This document shows, one piece after another, positions 16,171-24,751 of a stretch of 46,184 nt of DNA (positions within the stretch are counted from its first letter, which is position 1; each line of letters starts with the position of its first letter). The position numbers and the translations under genes were made by a program. Origin of the DNA: Puniceibacterium antarcticum (GTDB lineage Bacteria; Pseudomonadota; Alphaproteobacteria; Rhodobacterales; Rhodobacteraceae); the NCBI RefSeq assembly GCF_002760615.1, contig NZ_AWWI01000049.1:1-46184 (forward strand), given 5' to 3'. The notes beneath the pieces were generated by a model. It saw only the letters and a list, made by a program, of their open reading frames with translations, did no database searches and was not told the origin of the DNA.

Positions 16171-17406
16171 TCAACGTCTGTCGCGCAGCGAATAATATAT
16201 CATCGTCCCGATCGACCAAGAGATCAGCAGAAATCCCCCGATGATGGCCATCAACACGAAGCGGCGGGGATATTGAGCCGTCTCGGCCCGGGTCGGTGCC
16301 ACGTAGCTTGCAAGATAGCGCGACTGGCGCTGCGCCTTGGCCACAGCGGCATTGCGCGCCGCCAGCGCCGCGAGGAAACTCTTCTCGGCAAACTCACGAT
16401 CCACCTCAAGCGACTCGTATTCTTCCAGCAGGGTGGAATAGGCGGCGTCGCCGACATCGACCGAGGCCCCTACCCCGGCAATATCCGTCCCAACGCCGCC
16501 GAACTGACTTCGCTCTTCGGCGATCTGCTTGCGGATCGCAGCGATGCGCCCGTCAAGTTGGGTCACCCGTGGATCATTCGTGCTGGTGGCGCCGTCCAGA
16601 AGAGTTTGGCGGGCCACTAGCCCTGCGGCAAGCTGGTTCTGAAGCGCATTGACCACGCCCATCTGACCTTGGATATCAGCCTTGGGATCGATAATCCCGG
16701 TACGATTGCGAAAGGCTGTCGTGGCCTGACGGGCTGTCTTGAGTCGTTCCTGAGCGCGCGCCAGCTCTTCTTCGGTATAGCGCATGACATCGGCTCGTGC
16801 GATGGCTGAGAGTTGATTGATCATCGCGCTGCTCTCGTCAAAGATCGCTGCCGCCACCGCCGTTGCATCAACCGGGTCAAAGGCCAGAACACGCACCTCT
16901 ATAAGCCCTGAACCGCGATCATAAAACACCCGGACCATGCGTTGCCAGTATTTTGCCAACGCCTCGATCCGCGCATCCTCGCCCAAAGCAAAGACCGGAT
17001 CATCTGGGACGATATAGATGTCGCGCAGGCCCAACCGAGCGTTTACGGCGCGTACCATCTGCTGGCTCTGGATATATTCATACAGGATATCAGTATCCGA
17101 AGAGGAGGAGCCCGAAAGCTCGGTAAGCCCGCCCAGAAACCCAAGCGACGATCCGACCTCCTCTGTGCGGACAGAAAAACCGACCTTGCTGGCATATTGA
17201 TCCTTGGCGAAGGCAAACAGATACCAGCCTGTTGCCGCAAGCGGGATCATCACCCAGAGCAGAAAGGTCAGCATCAGGATCCGGTGGCGCCGACGGACGC
17301 GCGCGGGGCCAGCGCCGACGCGAACGACGGACAGTGGCCCGTTCTGGGGACTGCCCTGCGGACTGGTCGCCGGAATGCCGTCCAGACCCTGTGTTGCATG
17401 TTTCAA
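16171..17406 (-). CDS. kpsE: capsule polysaccharide export inner-membrane protein
   Basis: 411 residues of the KpsE/BexC/CtrB (polysaccharide co-polymerase) type. It has a basic N-terminus, a membrane helix at ~43-66 (ILMLTFLLWVMIPLAATGWY), a long periplasmic region with coiled coil (~200-250 and 275-360), and a second helix at ~384-405 (VLMAIIGGFLLISWSIGTMI) before a short basic tail. It links the KpsMT transporter to an outer-membrane channel. The start is TTG 17406, supported by AAAGAGG 7 bases upstream; the next Met (residue 45) lies inside the first helix and cannot be the start. The ~40-residue Pro/Gly-rich N-terminus is longer than usual. Confidence 0.88.
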   Translation of the reverse strand: MKHATQGLDGIPATSPQGSPQNGPLSVVRVGAGPARVRRRHRILMLTFLLWVMIPLAATGWYLFAFAKDQYASKVGFSVRTEEVGSSLGFLGGLTELSGSSSSDTDILYEYIQSQQMVRAVNARLGLRDIYIVPDDPVFALGEDARIEALAKYWQRMVRVFYDRGSGLIEVRVLAFDPVDATAVAAAIFDESSAMINQLSAIARADVMRYTEEELARAQERLKTARQATTAFRNRTGIIDPKADIQGQMGVVNALQNQLAAGLVARQTLLDGATSTNDPRVTQLDGRIAAIRKQIAEERSQFGGVGTDIAGVGASVDVGDAAYSTLLEEYESLEVDREFAEKSFLAALAARNAAVAKAQRQSRYLASYVAPTRAETAQYPRRFVLMAIIGGFLLISWSIGTMIYYSLRDRR

Positions 17407-17447
17407 AATCGGCCTCTTTCAGCTGCGCCACGGGGGTCGCCCGCGCG

Positions 17448-17488
17448 TTAAGCAATTATTATCAGACCGCGCATTAATAATTTCTTAG
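17448..17488. promoter_or_regulatory. two near-consensus CtrA-like boxes between kpsE and kpsM
   Basis: In the 110-bp divergent promoter region, TTAA-GCAATTA-TTAT (17448-17462) and TTAA-TAATTTC-TTAG (17474-17488) each differ by one base from TTAA-N7-TTAA. The region is AT-rich and chance matches are more likely than at 9490, so this is weak evidence. Confidence 0.3.
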
Positions 17489-17516
17489 CGATGCTAAAGA
17501 GAGGCCGTCCTCTGCC

Positions 17517-18335
17517 ATGACACGATCTGTCCCCTTCCAGCTGCCGTCCCGGCCAGCACGTCCACCACACCGCCGGTTCGTGACGCTGCGCGTGATCGTG
17601 GCGCTAATGCTGCGCGAGATGTCCACCACCTATGGCAGCTCGGCGCTGGGATATCTCTGGGCCATTATGGAACCCGTTCTCGGCATCCTGCTGATGACCC
17701 TGATCTTTTCCTTCACCTTCAACGCCCCCAGCCTTGGCACCAGCTTTGCGCTGTTCTTTGCCTCGGGGATTATGCCGTTCATGGCCTACATGGATATATC
17801 GAGTAAAGTGGCCTACTCGCTCAGGTTTTCCAGCAAGCTTCTATTCTATCCGGGTGTGACTTTTGTCGATGCGATGATCGCGCGGACCCTGCTCAATGCG
17901 ATGACGCAGTTTCTGATCTCAGGTTTGGTCTTTTCCGGTATTCTGGTAGCCTATGACATCGATGTGATCTTGGACATTCCGGAGATCGCACTTGGCTTTT
18001 CCATGGCGCTGTCTCTGGCCGTATCTGTAGGAACGCTGAACTGTTACCTGCTGTCGCTCTATCCGATCTGGGAACGGATATGGGCGATCCTGAACCGGCC
18101 GATGTTCATGGTGTCCTGCGTGCTGTTCACCTTTGACACCGTTCCCATGCCCTATCGCGACTGGCTGTGGTGGAATCCGCTGGTACATGTGATCGGCCAG
18201 ATGCGCGGCGGAATCTATGCCACCTATGACAACAGCTATGTCTCACCGCTCTATGTGTTTGGCCTCTCTCTGACCCTATTGGCGCCGGGGCTGCTGCTTC
18301 TACGCCGCCATTACCGCAACATCATCAACATCTGA
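17517..18335 (+). CDS. kpsM: capsule polysaccharide ABC transporter, permease
   Basis: 272 residues with six predicted membrane helices in the ABC-2 arrangement. The N-terminus has LRVIVALMLREMSTTYGSSA followed by LGYLWAIMEPVLGILLMTLI, the KpsM/BexB signature. The C-terminus has WWNPLVHVIGQMRGGIYA before the last helix and RRHYRNIINI tail. It forms the inner-membrane channel for polysaccharide with KpsT. It is transcribed divergently from kpsE-kpsT and converges on parB, with an 83-bp gap containing two palindromes. ATG 17517 is the only plausible start. Confidence 0.93.
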   Translation: MTRSVPFQLPSRPARPPHRRFVTLRVIVALMLREMSTTYGSSALGYLWAIMEPVLGILLMTLIFSFTFNAPSLGTSFALFFASGIMPFMAYMDISSKVAYSLRFSSKLLFYPGVTFVDAMIARTLLNAMTQFLISGLVFSGILVAYDIDVILDIPEIALGFSMALSLAVSVGTLNCYLLSLYPIWERIWAILNRPMFMVSCVLFTFDTVPMPYRDWLWWNPLVHVIGQMRGGIYATYDNSYVSPLYVFGLSLTLLAPGLLLLRRHYRNIINI

Positions 18336-18379
18336 ACAGGCCCCTGTGGAAAGACCGTTCCGCATGGCAGTGGCCGGAT

Positions 18380-18415
18380 TTGTTTCGCACGCGAAACAAT
18401 TGACCATATGGTCAA
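18380..18415. repeat. two adjacent perfect palindromes; candidate parS or bidirectional terminator
   Basis: TTGTTTCGC-AC-GCGAAACAA (18380-18399, 9-bp perfect arms) abuts TTGACCATATGGTCAA (18400-18415, perfect 16-bp palindrome), directly before the parB stop codon on the other strand. The first closely resembles the chromosomal parS consensus TGTTTCACGTGAAACA, with two extra central bases. Position next to parAB favours a partition site. Convergent genes on both sides also allow a terminator, but no U-tract follows. Confidence 0.5.
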
Positions 18416-18418
18416 AAT

Positions 18419-19516
18419 TTAAATCACCCCCCGCAGCCACTGCGTCAGCGACAGGCGCAGATCCTCGTTCAGGCCCGGGCCTGACAGGGTCAGCGCCCCA
18501 TCAGAATGCCGTTGCAACCACAGACCCGGCACGATCTCTTCGCCCGCACCCTTTGAGGGAATGCCCTGTGGTACAGTCTGTGGCACCACAGGGGCAGCTG
18601 GGACCGGGGCGGGCGGCGGGGGCATAACCCGTGCCTGAGGCGTCACAGGTGCCGCCTCAGGGGCACGCGAGGCGGGCTCTTGAGGTGTAGGCTGCGGCAT
18701 CAGCGCGATCTGGATCAGCCTCTGTTCCGCCTCGGGCGTTTCGGGCGGTTCAGCAGCGAGCGCCTGCATGAGGCGCCGAGCAATATCAAGATCGTCCTCA
18801 AGCGCGCGCGACAGAGTCAGGCCGGTGCGTTCGGCCAGCGCCTCGGGAAAGCGCAGGACACCATCCATCACCTCGACGATCCCCAGAAAGCTGCCGATCT
18901 TGGAGCGCTTCGCGCGGGAGGCCGCGTGAAACAGCTGCTGCAGCGCCGTTTTGCGGCTGTCAAAGACCCCCTGTTCCACCGACTTCAGCACGATACGGGC
19001 ACGCTCGTAATAGCTGAGACCCACCCGGATCTCGTTCTCCTCGACCATCGCGAGATAGGCGTCCGAGGCCTGATCGGGCCGGCGCAGCAGCGCCAGCACC
19101 TGGGTAAACCGCACCTCGCCCGTCTCATCGGCCAGCTGGCGCAACGCCTGACAGCGCCGCCAGCCCGAAATCAGCCCGTAACGCCCCCCGCCCAGATCAG
19201 CGACCTCGACCGGGGTCTGCTGGCCACGTATGCGCAGCGACGCCTTCAGCGTCTCCATTTCTGCATCATCAACTGCCACACGGTCGCGCACCAGATAGCC
19301 GATGTCGATCCCCTCCAGCGGCAGGCTCAGGACCATGCGGCCCTCTGTGCGTGCCCGGGTCAGAGTATCGGCCATCTCCTCGAAGGCGGCCGAGTTGGAG
19401 GCCGCGCGGGCCACATCAGCGATCGGGGCTGACCGGGTGAACATGCCTGCCACTTGCGCCGCGGGATCCTCCATATAGACAGGGTTTGCCGGGGTCAGGC
19501 GTTTGCGCTTGGCCAT
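18419..19516 (-). CDS. parB: plasmid partition protein ParB
   Basis: 365 residues. ATG 19516 has AAGGAG about 8 bases upstream; the upstream frame to 19582 overlaps parA and is not needed. The ParB/Spo0J N-terminal domain shows LRIRGQQTPVEV and YGLISGWRRCQALRQL (the arginine-rich CTP-binding patch region). A middle HTH region follows around YYERARIVLKSVEQGVFDSR and KRSKIGSFLGIV. A Pro/Ala-rich linker (about residues 255-315) precedes a C-terminal segment. It binds centromere-like sites, possibly the palindromes at 18380-18415, and works with ParA. It forms an operon with parA (34-bp gap). Confidence 0.9.
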   Translation of the reverse strand: MAKRKRLTPANPVYMEDPAAQVAGMFTRSAPIADVARAASNSAAFEEMADTLTRARTEGRMVLSLPLEGIDIGYLVRDRVAVDDAEMETLKASLRIRGQQTPVEVADLGGGRYGLISGWRRCQALRQLADETGEVRFTQVLALLRRPDQASDAYLAMVEENEIRVGLSYYERARIVLKSVEQGVFDSRKTALQQLFHAASRAKRSKIGSFLGIVEVMDGVLRFPEALAERTGLTLSRALEDDLDIARRLMQALAAEPPETPEAEQRLIQIALMPQPTPQEPASRAPEAAPVTPQARVMPPPPAPVPAAPVVPQTVPQGIPSKGAGEEIVPGLWLQRHSDGALTLSGPGLNEDLRLSLTQWLRGVI

Positions 19517-19550
19517 CACAGGGCTCCTTGTATCTGGTGGTGCAGGGGGC

Positions 19551-20942
19551 TCATTCTGCAGCCTCCTCAGCGCTGAGCGCATCGCGCCGCCAAGCCCCGA
19601 TCAGCAACTGCTTGAAGGCGGCATAGGTCGCGTCAAATGTTTCGCGACCGCGCACATAGGTCTCTCGGTTGAAGTCGCGGTAATCCGCCTCGTAGATGCC
19701 CTGCACTTGCTCGCTGGCCTGTCCGATCAGTGCGGTGAAATCCTGCCGGTGCGGCGACAGGGTCTGGCCGAGGTACGCCTGCATCAGCGCGGCAAGCTCG
19801 GCCTGCTGGCTGCCGTCATAGCGCGTGACCACGGCCCGCACCGCGTCCCACTGAAACGACAACTCGTCGCGCCCCAGCGCCCGAGCGGCTATGTTTTCGG
19901 CCTCTTCAATACTGGAAAAAGTCGAATGCAACATGTCAAAGAACCGTCCGGTGGAGTCAAATTCAAGGAACGATGCCCCCAGCGGCACTAGCAGGATATC
20001 CGCCGCCGCCAGCCCGTTGATGGTGAGATATCCAAGCGCGGGCGGCGTGTCGAGAAAGACCACATCGTACTGATCGAGGATCCCGTCCGCATCCAGCATC
20101 TCGGTCAGGGCATCCCAAAGCTTCCAGCCACGTCCGGACATGCGCCAGACGGGAATCTGGAACTCGGCCCAGTAGAGGTTCAGCTGCGCGCCGATCAGGT
20201 CGATATTCGGCCAGTGGGTTTTATGAATGAGGCTCTGCGCCTTGACCTCTAGAGCATCCGAAAGCGTGTCATCCAGCGGCAGCGGTGCCTCGCCCCGGTC
20301 AAGCCTGCGCTGGTTTTCCCCGCGCAGGTGCAGCGCGTAATGGCGCGCGAGCAGCGGGAAGACGGTTTGCCATTCGTCGCGCACTTTACCGCCAAAGATC
20401 GAGGTCATCGAACCTTGTGAGTCGAGGTCGATCACCAGCACTTTGTAGCCATCGAGGGCGGCGGACATCGCGAGATGTGCGGCGGTACTCGTCTTGCCCA
20501 CGCCCCCCTTGAAGTTGGCCACAGCCACCATCTTGGCCGGCAGGCCCTTGGGACGGTAAGGAAGATACTCCTTGGCCTTGGAACCTTCGATGCCGAAATG
20601 TGCGCGCAGGCGCAGCACCTCGTCGAGTGTGAACCACTTGGCACCGCCATCTGTTTCGCTGCGCCCTTGTGGCAGGTCGGGGTGTTGTTTTAGCACCCGG
20701 CGGAAATGTCCTGTGGCCACGGGTATGAGATAGCGGGTGATTTCCCAAGTCGAGAACAGTCGCAGGCTACGCCCGCCGCCGCCCTCAAGACCGCGCGAAG
20801 CGAGATCAGACCGCCCGGCCTCACATGCCCGAGCGATAGCACCGAACCCCTTGGTTGAGGCAGGCTCACCCAGATGGCTCAGGGCAGCGTCCGGATCGAT
20901 GTTGAAATAGGGAGGCAGCTGCCCCCGCGCGTTGGATTTCAT
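19551..20942 (-). CDS. parA: plasmid partition ATPase ParA
   Basis: 463 residues from ATG 20942, with AAGGA about 9 bases upstream; a GTG one codon earlier is possible. The deviant Walker A KGGVGKT (145-151) sits in VAVANFKGGVGKTSTAAHLA. IDLDSQGSMTSIF follows, and Walker B is VVFLDTPPALGYLTI (about 294-308). The ~135-residue N-terminal extension with a MerR-like segment (WFTLDEVLRLRAHFGIEG) marks a type Ia ParA that also represses its own promoter. It drives plasmid segregation with ParB. It is divergent from repA across the origin, the arrangement of roseobacter RepA-type plasmids. Confidence 0.93.
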   Translation of the reverse strand: MKSNARGQLPPYFNIDPDAALSHLGEPASTKGFGAIARACEAGRSDLASRGLEGGGGRSLRLFSTWEITRYLIPVATGHFRRVLKQHPDLPQGRSETDGGAKWFTLDEVLRLRAHFGIEGSKAKEYLPYRPKGLPAKMVAVANFKGGVGKTSTAAHLAMSAALDGYKVLVIDLDSQGSMTSIFGGKVRDEWQTVFPLLARHYALHLRGENQRRLDRGEAPLPLDDTLSDALEVKAQSLIHKTHWPNIDLIGAQLNLYWAEFQIPVWRMSGRGWKLWDALTEMLDADGILDQYDVVFLDTPPALGYLTINGLAAADILLVPLGASFLEFDSTGRFFDMLHSTFSSIEEAENIAARALGRDELSFQWDAVRAVVTRYDGSQQAELAALMQAYLGQTLSPHRQDFTALIGQASEQVQGIYEADYRDFNRETYVRGRETFDATYAAFKQLLIGAWRRDALSAEEAAE

Positions 20943-21234
20943 CACTGCAGGTCCTTATAAATCCTGAGGTATCTTTGCCCAAGTCTGAGTGTTTTTTGGA
21001 GAATGTACGCCCTTTATGTTCTGATACCATAAAAAGGCTTACATTAAAGAAAAACCCGCATACGCTGTAATTTTTCAAGCAAATTCAATGATAAAATCTT
21101 GTCAGATGCCAACATGTCAGGCCCCTTTTCGGAAGAGCCAAGTTATTTTTTGTTAGTATATATGTTACGAGAAAAATTGTGCTCTTACTAAATCCCTATT
21201 TTCAAAGGCTTGAGAAAAATTTAGCCATCATTGG

Positions 21235-21288
21235 TGACTCTGATCCCCCGTTAGGCTGACTCTGATCCCCCGACAAGGCGACTCTGAT
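21235..21288 (+). repeat. iterons: three GACTCTGAT repeats at 22-bp spacing
   Basis: TGACTCTGATCCCCCG occurs at 21235-21250 and 21257-21272. A partial third copy, GACTCTGAT, lies at 21280-21288. Starts are 22 bp apart, about two helical turns, as expected for initiator-binding iterons on one DNA face. They lie upstream of repA. Confidence 0.75.
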
Positions 21289-21324
21289 ACATGGATCGCA
21301 GCGCACCCTGCGCTGGACGCATGA

Positions 21325-21333
21325 TGTGGATAA
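21325..21333 (-). promoter_or_regulatory. perfect DnaA box
   Basis: TGTGGATAA, the complement of the consensus TTATCCACA, lies 37 bp after the last iteron and 102 bp before the repA start. It supports DnaA participation at the origin. Confidence 0.65.
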
Positions 21334-21434
21334 CTCTAGGGTAGGTGTCACTGAAACCCCGATAGCGGAATAGCGCGAATAACCGGGGGCAGGCACAGCG
21401 GCAGAGCAGTCGTAGGACAGACGAGGGCAGGCAG

Positions 21435-22466
21435 ATGGCCGGATCAGATATGATCCCGGGTGCGGACGGGGGCAGTCTTTTGCCTGACCGGTATCCGGCA
21501 GAAGACTTCTTTGTCTGCGACATGTTTGGGGCGAGCCCCAAGGATGACCTCGGCTCGATGGAGCATCCGATCTTTTCGCTGAGCACCAGGCCCGACAGGC
21601 GGGTGCTTAGTTATGAGCACAATGGCTTGCAGATCGAGGTCACCCCGTCGGTCAAGGGCCGCGCCACAATCCATGACAAGGATGTGCTGATCTATTGCGT
21701 GAGCCAGCTGATGGCCGGGCTGAACGCGGGCCGCGCGATCAGCCGCACGCTGAACCTGAAAGCGCATGACCTTCTGGTGGCCACCAACCGCGACACATCC
21801 GGTGATGCCTATACCCGGCTCAAGGAAGCCTTTGAGCGGCTGGCCGGTACGCGCATCACCACCAATATCACCACCGGCGGCCAGGAGACGACGCGCGGTT
21901 TTGGTCTGATTGAGAGTTGGGAGATTGTGCGTCGCTCACGTGGCGGGCGGATGATCAGCGTGACTGTTACCCTGTCGGACTGGCTGTTCCGCGCGGTGCT
22001 GGGCCGCTCGGTGCTGACGCTCAGCAGGGTGTATTTTCACCTGCGCAAACCGCTGGAACGGCGGGTCTATGAACTCGCCCGCAAGCATTGCGGCCGCCAG
22101 TCCGGCTGGACGGTGTCTGTGGCGGTGCTGCACAAGAAATCCGGATCCACTGCGCCGGTGCGGGTGTTTCGCGCTGCGATCCGTCGCATGATCCAGGATG
22201 CCCATCTGCCCGATTACACCATGACGGAAAAGGACGGCGATCTGATCCTGTTCGAACGCGCCGGTGCGGTGACAGAGACCCGCGGCGCGCCGGTGCTGAA
22301 ACCCGACACGCTTGAGGCCGCACGCGAACTCGCTCCCGGTGCGGATGTCTATATGCTGCAGGCGGTCTGGCAGGAGTGGTGGGTTAACACCGGGCGCCCG
22401 CGGCTGGGCAATGCCGATGCGGCTTTCCTCGGCTGGGTAAGGGCGCGGGAAAAATCCTCGCGCTAG
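21435..22466 (+). CDS. repA: plasmid replication initiator RepA (RPA family)
   Basis: 343 residues, ATG 21435 with GAGGGCAGGCAG upstream. It matches the replication initiator protein A family (Pfam RPA) of alphaproteobacterial plasmids: FFVCDMFGASPKDDLGSMEHPIFSL near the N-terminus, DKDVLIYCVSQL, TNRDTSGDAYTRLKEAFERL and RVYFHLRKPLERRVYELARKHCG. Winged-helix folds bind iterons and open the origin. It is divergent from parAB. Its stop codon lies exactly at the left end of the IS630 element: the TA of the stop is the target duplication, and the original stop was TAA (now TAG). The protein is therefore unchanged. Confidence 0.92.
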   Translation: MAGSDMIPGADGGSLLPDRYPAEDFFVCDMFGASPKDDLGSMEHPIFSLSTRPDRRVLSYEHNGLQIEVTPSVKGRATIHDKDVLIYCVSQLMAGLNAGRAISRTLNLKAHDLLVATNRDTSGDAYTRLKEAFERLAGTRITTNITTGGQETTRGFGLIESWEIVRRSRGGRMISVTVTLSDWLFRAVLGRSVLTLSRVYFHLRKPLERRVYELARKHCGRQSGWTVSVAVLHKKSGSTAPVRVFRAAIRRMIQDAHLPDYTMTEKDGDLILFERAGAVTETRGAPVLKPDTLEAARELAPGADVYMLQAVWQEWWVNTGRPRLGNADAAFLGWVRAREKSSR

Positions 22467-23518
22467 AGCGCGTCGCGTTTAATTGGTTTGGTATCCCGCG
22501 GCTTTGAAGAAGTTGTAGCATTCCTCGTCGCTGAAGAGGTCGCACACATGACCGACCGCCTGCCAAAGCTCATTGTAGGTTCGGGCGGCAGCTTTTCTGA
22601 TCAAGGCCTTGAGCTTCGAGAATGCCATTTCGATGGGGTTGAGGTCGGGGCTGTAGGGCGGCAGGAACAGGAACCACGCGCCGATGTCGCGCAATGCTTT
22701 GGAGGCAGCGGGGCTTTTGTGGCTCGACAGGTTGTCGAGGATGACTACGTCGCCTTCGCGCAGCGTCGGGATCAACTGGGTTTTGATATAGAGGTCGAAC
22801 ATCTCGCCGTTCATCGCGCCGTCGATCACCCAGGGGGCATCGAGCCGGTCATGGCGCAGGGCGCCGATGAACGTCTGGGTGCGCCAATGTCCGAACGGTG
22901 CGTGATCGACCAGGCGCTGCCCGCGCGGAGCCCAGCCGGTGGTCTTGGCCATGTTGGTCTTCATAGAAGTTTCGTCGATGAAGGCCAGTCTTTCCAGATG
23001 GTTGGCCATGAAGGACTGGCGTTTGCCGATCCAGATGCGGCGCAGGTCGGCCACGTCACTGCGCTTCTACTCAAGCGCTTGCAAGTCTTTTTTTGTGTGA
23101 CAGCCCGAGCCTGAGCAATAGCCGACCGACGGACGAGCGATGCACCTTCACCCCGTGCTCTGCGGCCAGTTCCGCCGCCACCTCGTCAATTGTCAGATCG
23201 GGCTGCGCCGTGATCCTGTTCTGCACCCAATCCGTGACACCTGTCAGCTTACCGCGTCCGGGATTGCCCTGCCGCTTCGGCGCAAGCGACCCGGTCTCGC
23301 GCCTGAGGCGCACCATGTCGTTGACGAACTTGATCGAAACACACAACCGGCGCGCCGTCTCGGTGTGCGTGTTGCCCTGCTCGACAAGCGAAACGGCCCG
23401 TTCACGCAACTCAACAGGATGCGGTTTACCCATCTCTGACCCCCATATCTGCCTCCAGGCATGGAATCACAGGAGGATCGCAATGGGAATCCAGAATCCG
23501 ATCAGGGGCGACACGCTC
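22466..23518 (-). mobile_element. IS630-family insertion sequence
   Basis: A 1053-bp element bounded by inverted ends GAGCGCGTCGCG (left) and, inverted, GAGCGTGTCGCC (right), with a TA duplication at 22464-22465 and 23519-23520. TA targeting is diagnostic for IS630/Tc1 elements. It carries a two-frame transposase read leftward and sits in the repA stop codon. Confidence 0.85.
22479..23433 (-). pseudogene. IS630-family transposase (two frames, nonsense codon)
   Basis: ORF A (23433-23071) starts MGKPHPVELRERAVSLVEQG and is the HTH half. ORF B (to 22479) carries the DDE domain: LAFIDETSMKTNM (Asp), VVILDNLSSHKS (Asp) and FLPPYSPDLNPIEMAFSKLK (Glu). The frames meet at an A7 run (about 23088-23094, minus strand) where family members recode or read one frame. 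After that, DLQALE is followed by TAG (23067-23069), where relatives have Gln, then KRSDVADLRRIW. Unless that stop is suppressed no full transposase is made, so the copy is probably dead. Confidence 0.75.
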
Positions 23519-23599
23519 TAACCTCGCTTTGGGCCTGCCTGTTGACTTCGTGAAAGTGATGGCACTCAACAGGGGTGTTGTCACGTTAACGCGCCTGAA

Positions 23600-23935
23600 G
23601 TTGCCGGTTCATTGATCTGGGCGTAGACATTTCGTAGGAGACGATCCGGCGTTGGACCGTCAAATTAGGCCCCCTGATCGCCCACGTTCTAAGGCAACGC
23701 GAGCCGTGCGCTGGCGACGTCTAGCACCTACACGAAGACGTAGTGACGATTGCGGGCGGGTCATACTGGATCTGGCACGAAGTCGACCAAAACTTTTTTT
23801 TATTGAACAAATACTTCAATCGAGGCGAGACAAGCGCGCCGCAAAGCGGCTTTTGGTCAAGCTGATGAAACGCTTGGGCTTCGTGCCCAAGAGGAACATT
23901 ACGGACAAACTGCGACCCTACGGCGCCGCCACCCG
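23600..23935 (+). pseudogene. IS6-family transposase remnant
   Basis: Across changing frames the sequence matches an IS6/IS26-type transposase in order: DLGVDIS, stop, ETIRRWTVKLGPLIA, GDV, stop, HLHEDVVTIAG, YWIWHEVDQN, then after a frame change QSRRDKRAAKRLLVKLMKRL and GFVPKRNITDKLRPYGAA. At least two stops and one frameshift are present and both ends are missing. It joins directly to an IS110 remnant near 23935. Confidence 0.7.
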
Positions 23936-23939
23936 CCTA

Positions 23940-24630
23940 CGTCAAATCCTTCGTGAAGCGCCAGAGTGAGGTGGGCCGGGAAAACGATGCGGCCGATGCC
24001 GAGGCGATCTGTGAGGATTCAAGCCGTTCGCGCAGCGAGAAAACCCAAGGCGCGGCGATTGTGTTTCGCGTGCGCGAGCTTCTGATCCGGCAGCGGACCC
24101 AGGCCATCAATTCACTACGAGGGCATTTGAGCGAGTTCGGACAGGTCGTACCATAAGCGGGGGCCAACGCGACGAAGCTGATTGCAATCATCGAAGATCC
24201 AAAATGCGATCTGCCTGCCGACGCCAACCCTACGCCCAAGGTTCTGGTCGCAGCACTGGCGCAGTTGGAGGCAGAGATCGGCAAGCTTGACACCGAGATC
24301 GCCCTTCGTGCCAAGGAGAACGAATTGGCGCGGCGGCTGATGACGGTGCCCGGTATCGGCCCGCTGATCGCGACGGCCATCGAGACCCTTGCGCCGCCGC
24401 CCGAGACCTTCCGCAAGGCCCGGGATTTTGCGGCGTTGTGCTGAAAACACGCCTCTGGCGTGAGGCCACGACGACCCTCTCGGGACATTGCGTGCCGCAA
24501 TGCTTTGCCGAGATGTTGTCACGCAAGGCGCCAATGCTGGTACAGGTGGCGCTCGCGAAAAAAATGGCGTGCATCGTCTGGGCCCTGATGGCCCGGGGCG
24601 GCGTTTATCCGGGGCCGATCAGGCAAGGCA
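23940..24630 (+). pseudogene. IS110-family transposase remnant
   Basis: Reads YVKSFVKRQSEV, NDAADAEAICE, IVFRVRELLIRQRTQAINSL, RGHLSEFGQVVP, a TAA stop (24154-24156) where relatives have Gln, then LAQLEAEIGKLDTEI and LMTVPGIGPLIATAIETLAP. A deletion follows near 24440. The C-terminal MLSRKAPMLVQVALAKKMAC IVWALM segment appears in another frame. The DEDD N-terminus is missing. This is a decayed fragment lying just upstream of manC. Confidence 0.7.
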
Positions 24631-24751
24631 TTGGGGGATCTGGTATCGTTGCCATCACGATGCAGATGGCTGACAATGACAGGACTTGAGTTTCTATCTT
24701 GGCAACAGAAAATTAGATGTAAGGTCACATCTCATTGAGAAAGGCTCGCAG

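Larger units (their letters stand above)
20943..21434. other. putative replication origin and parA/repA promoter region
   Basis: 492 bp without genes between divergent parA and repA. The parA-proximal ~260 bp are strikingly AT-rich against GC-rich surroundings, with runs such as GTTATTTTTTGTTAGTATAT around 21140-21160, and suit a DNA-unwinding element. The repA-proximal part holds the iterons and a DnaA box. Both promoters must also lie here, but I cannot place them reliably. A solitary RPA-type initiator next to this region makes it the most likely vegetative origin. Confidence 0.7.

Noticed and set aside
20943-21434. RepABC-type plasmid with a small antisense RNA
   Set aside because: There is no RepC-type initiator or repB-repC gap; the initiator is of the RPA family and divergent from parAB.
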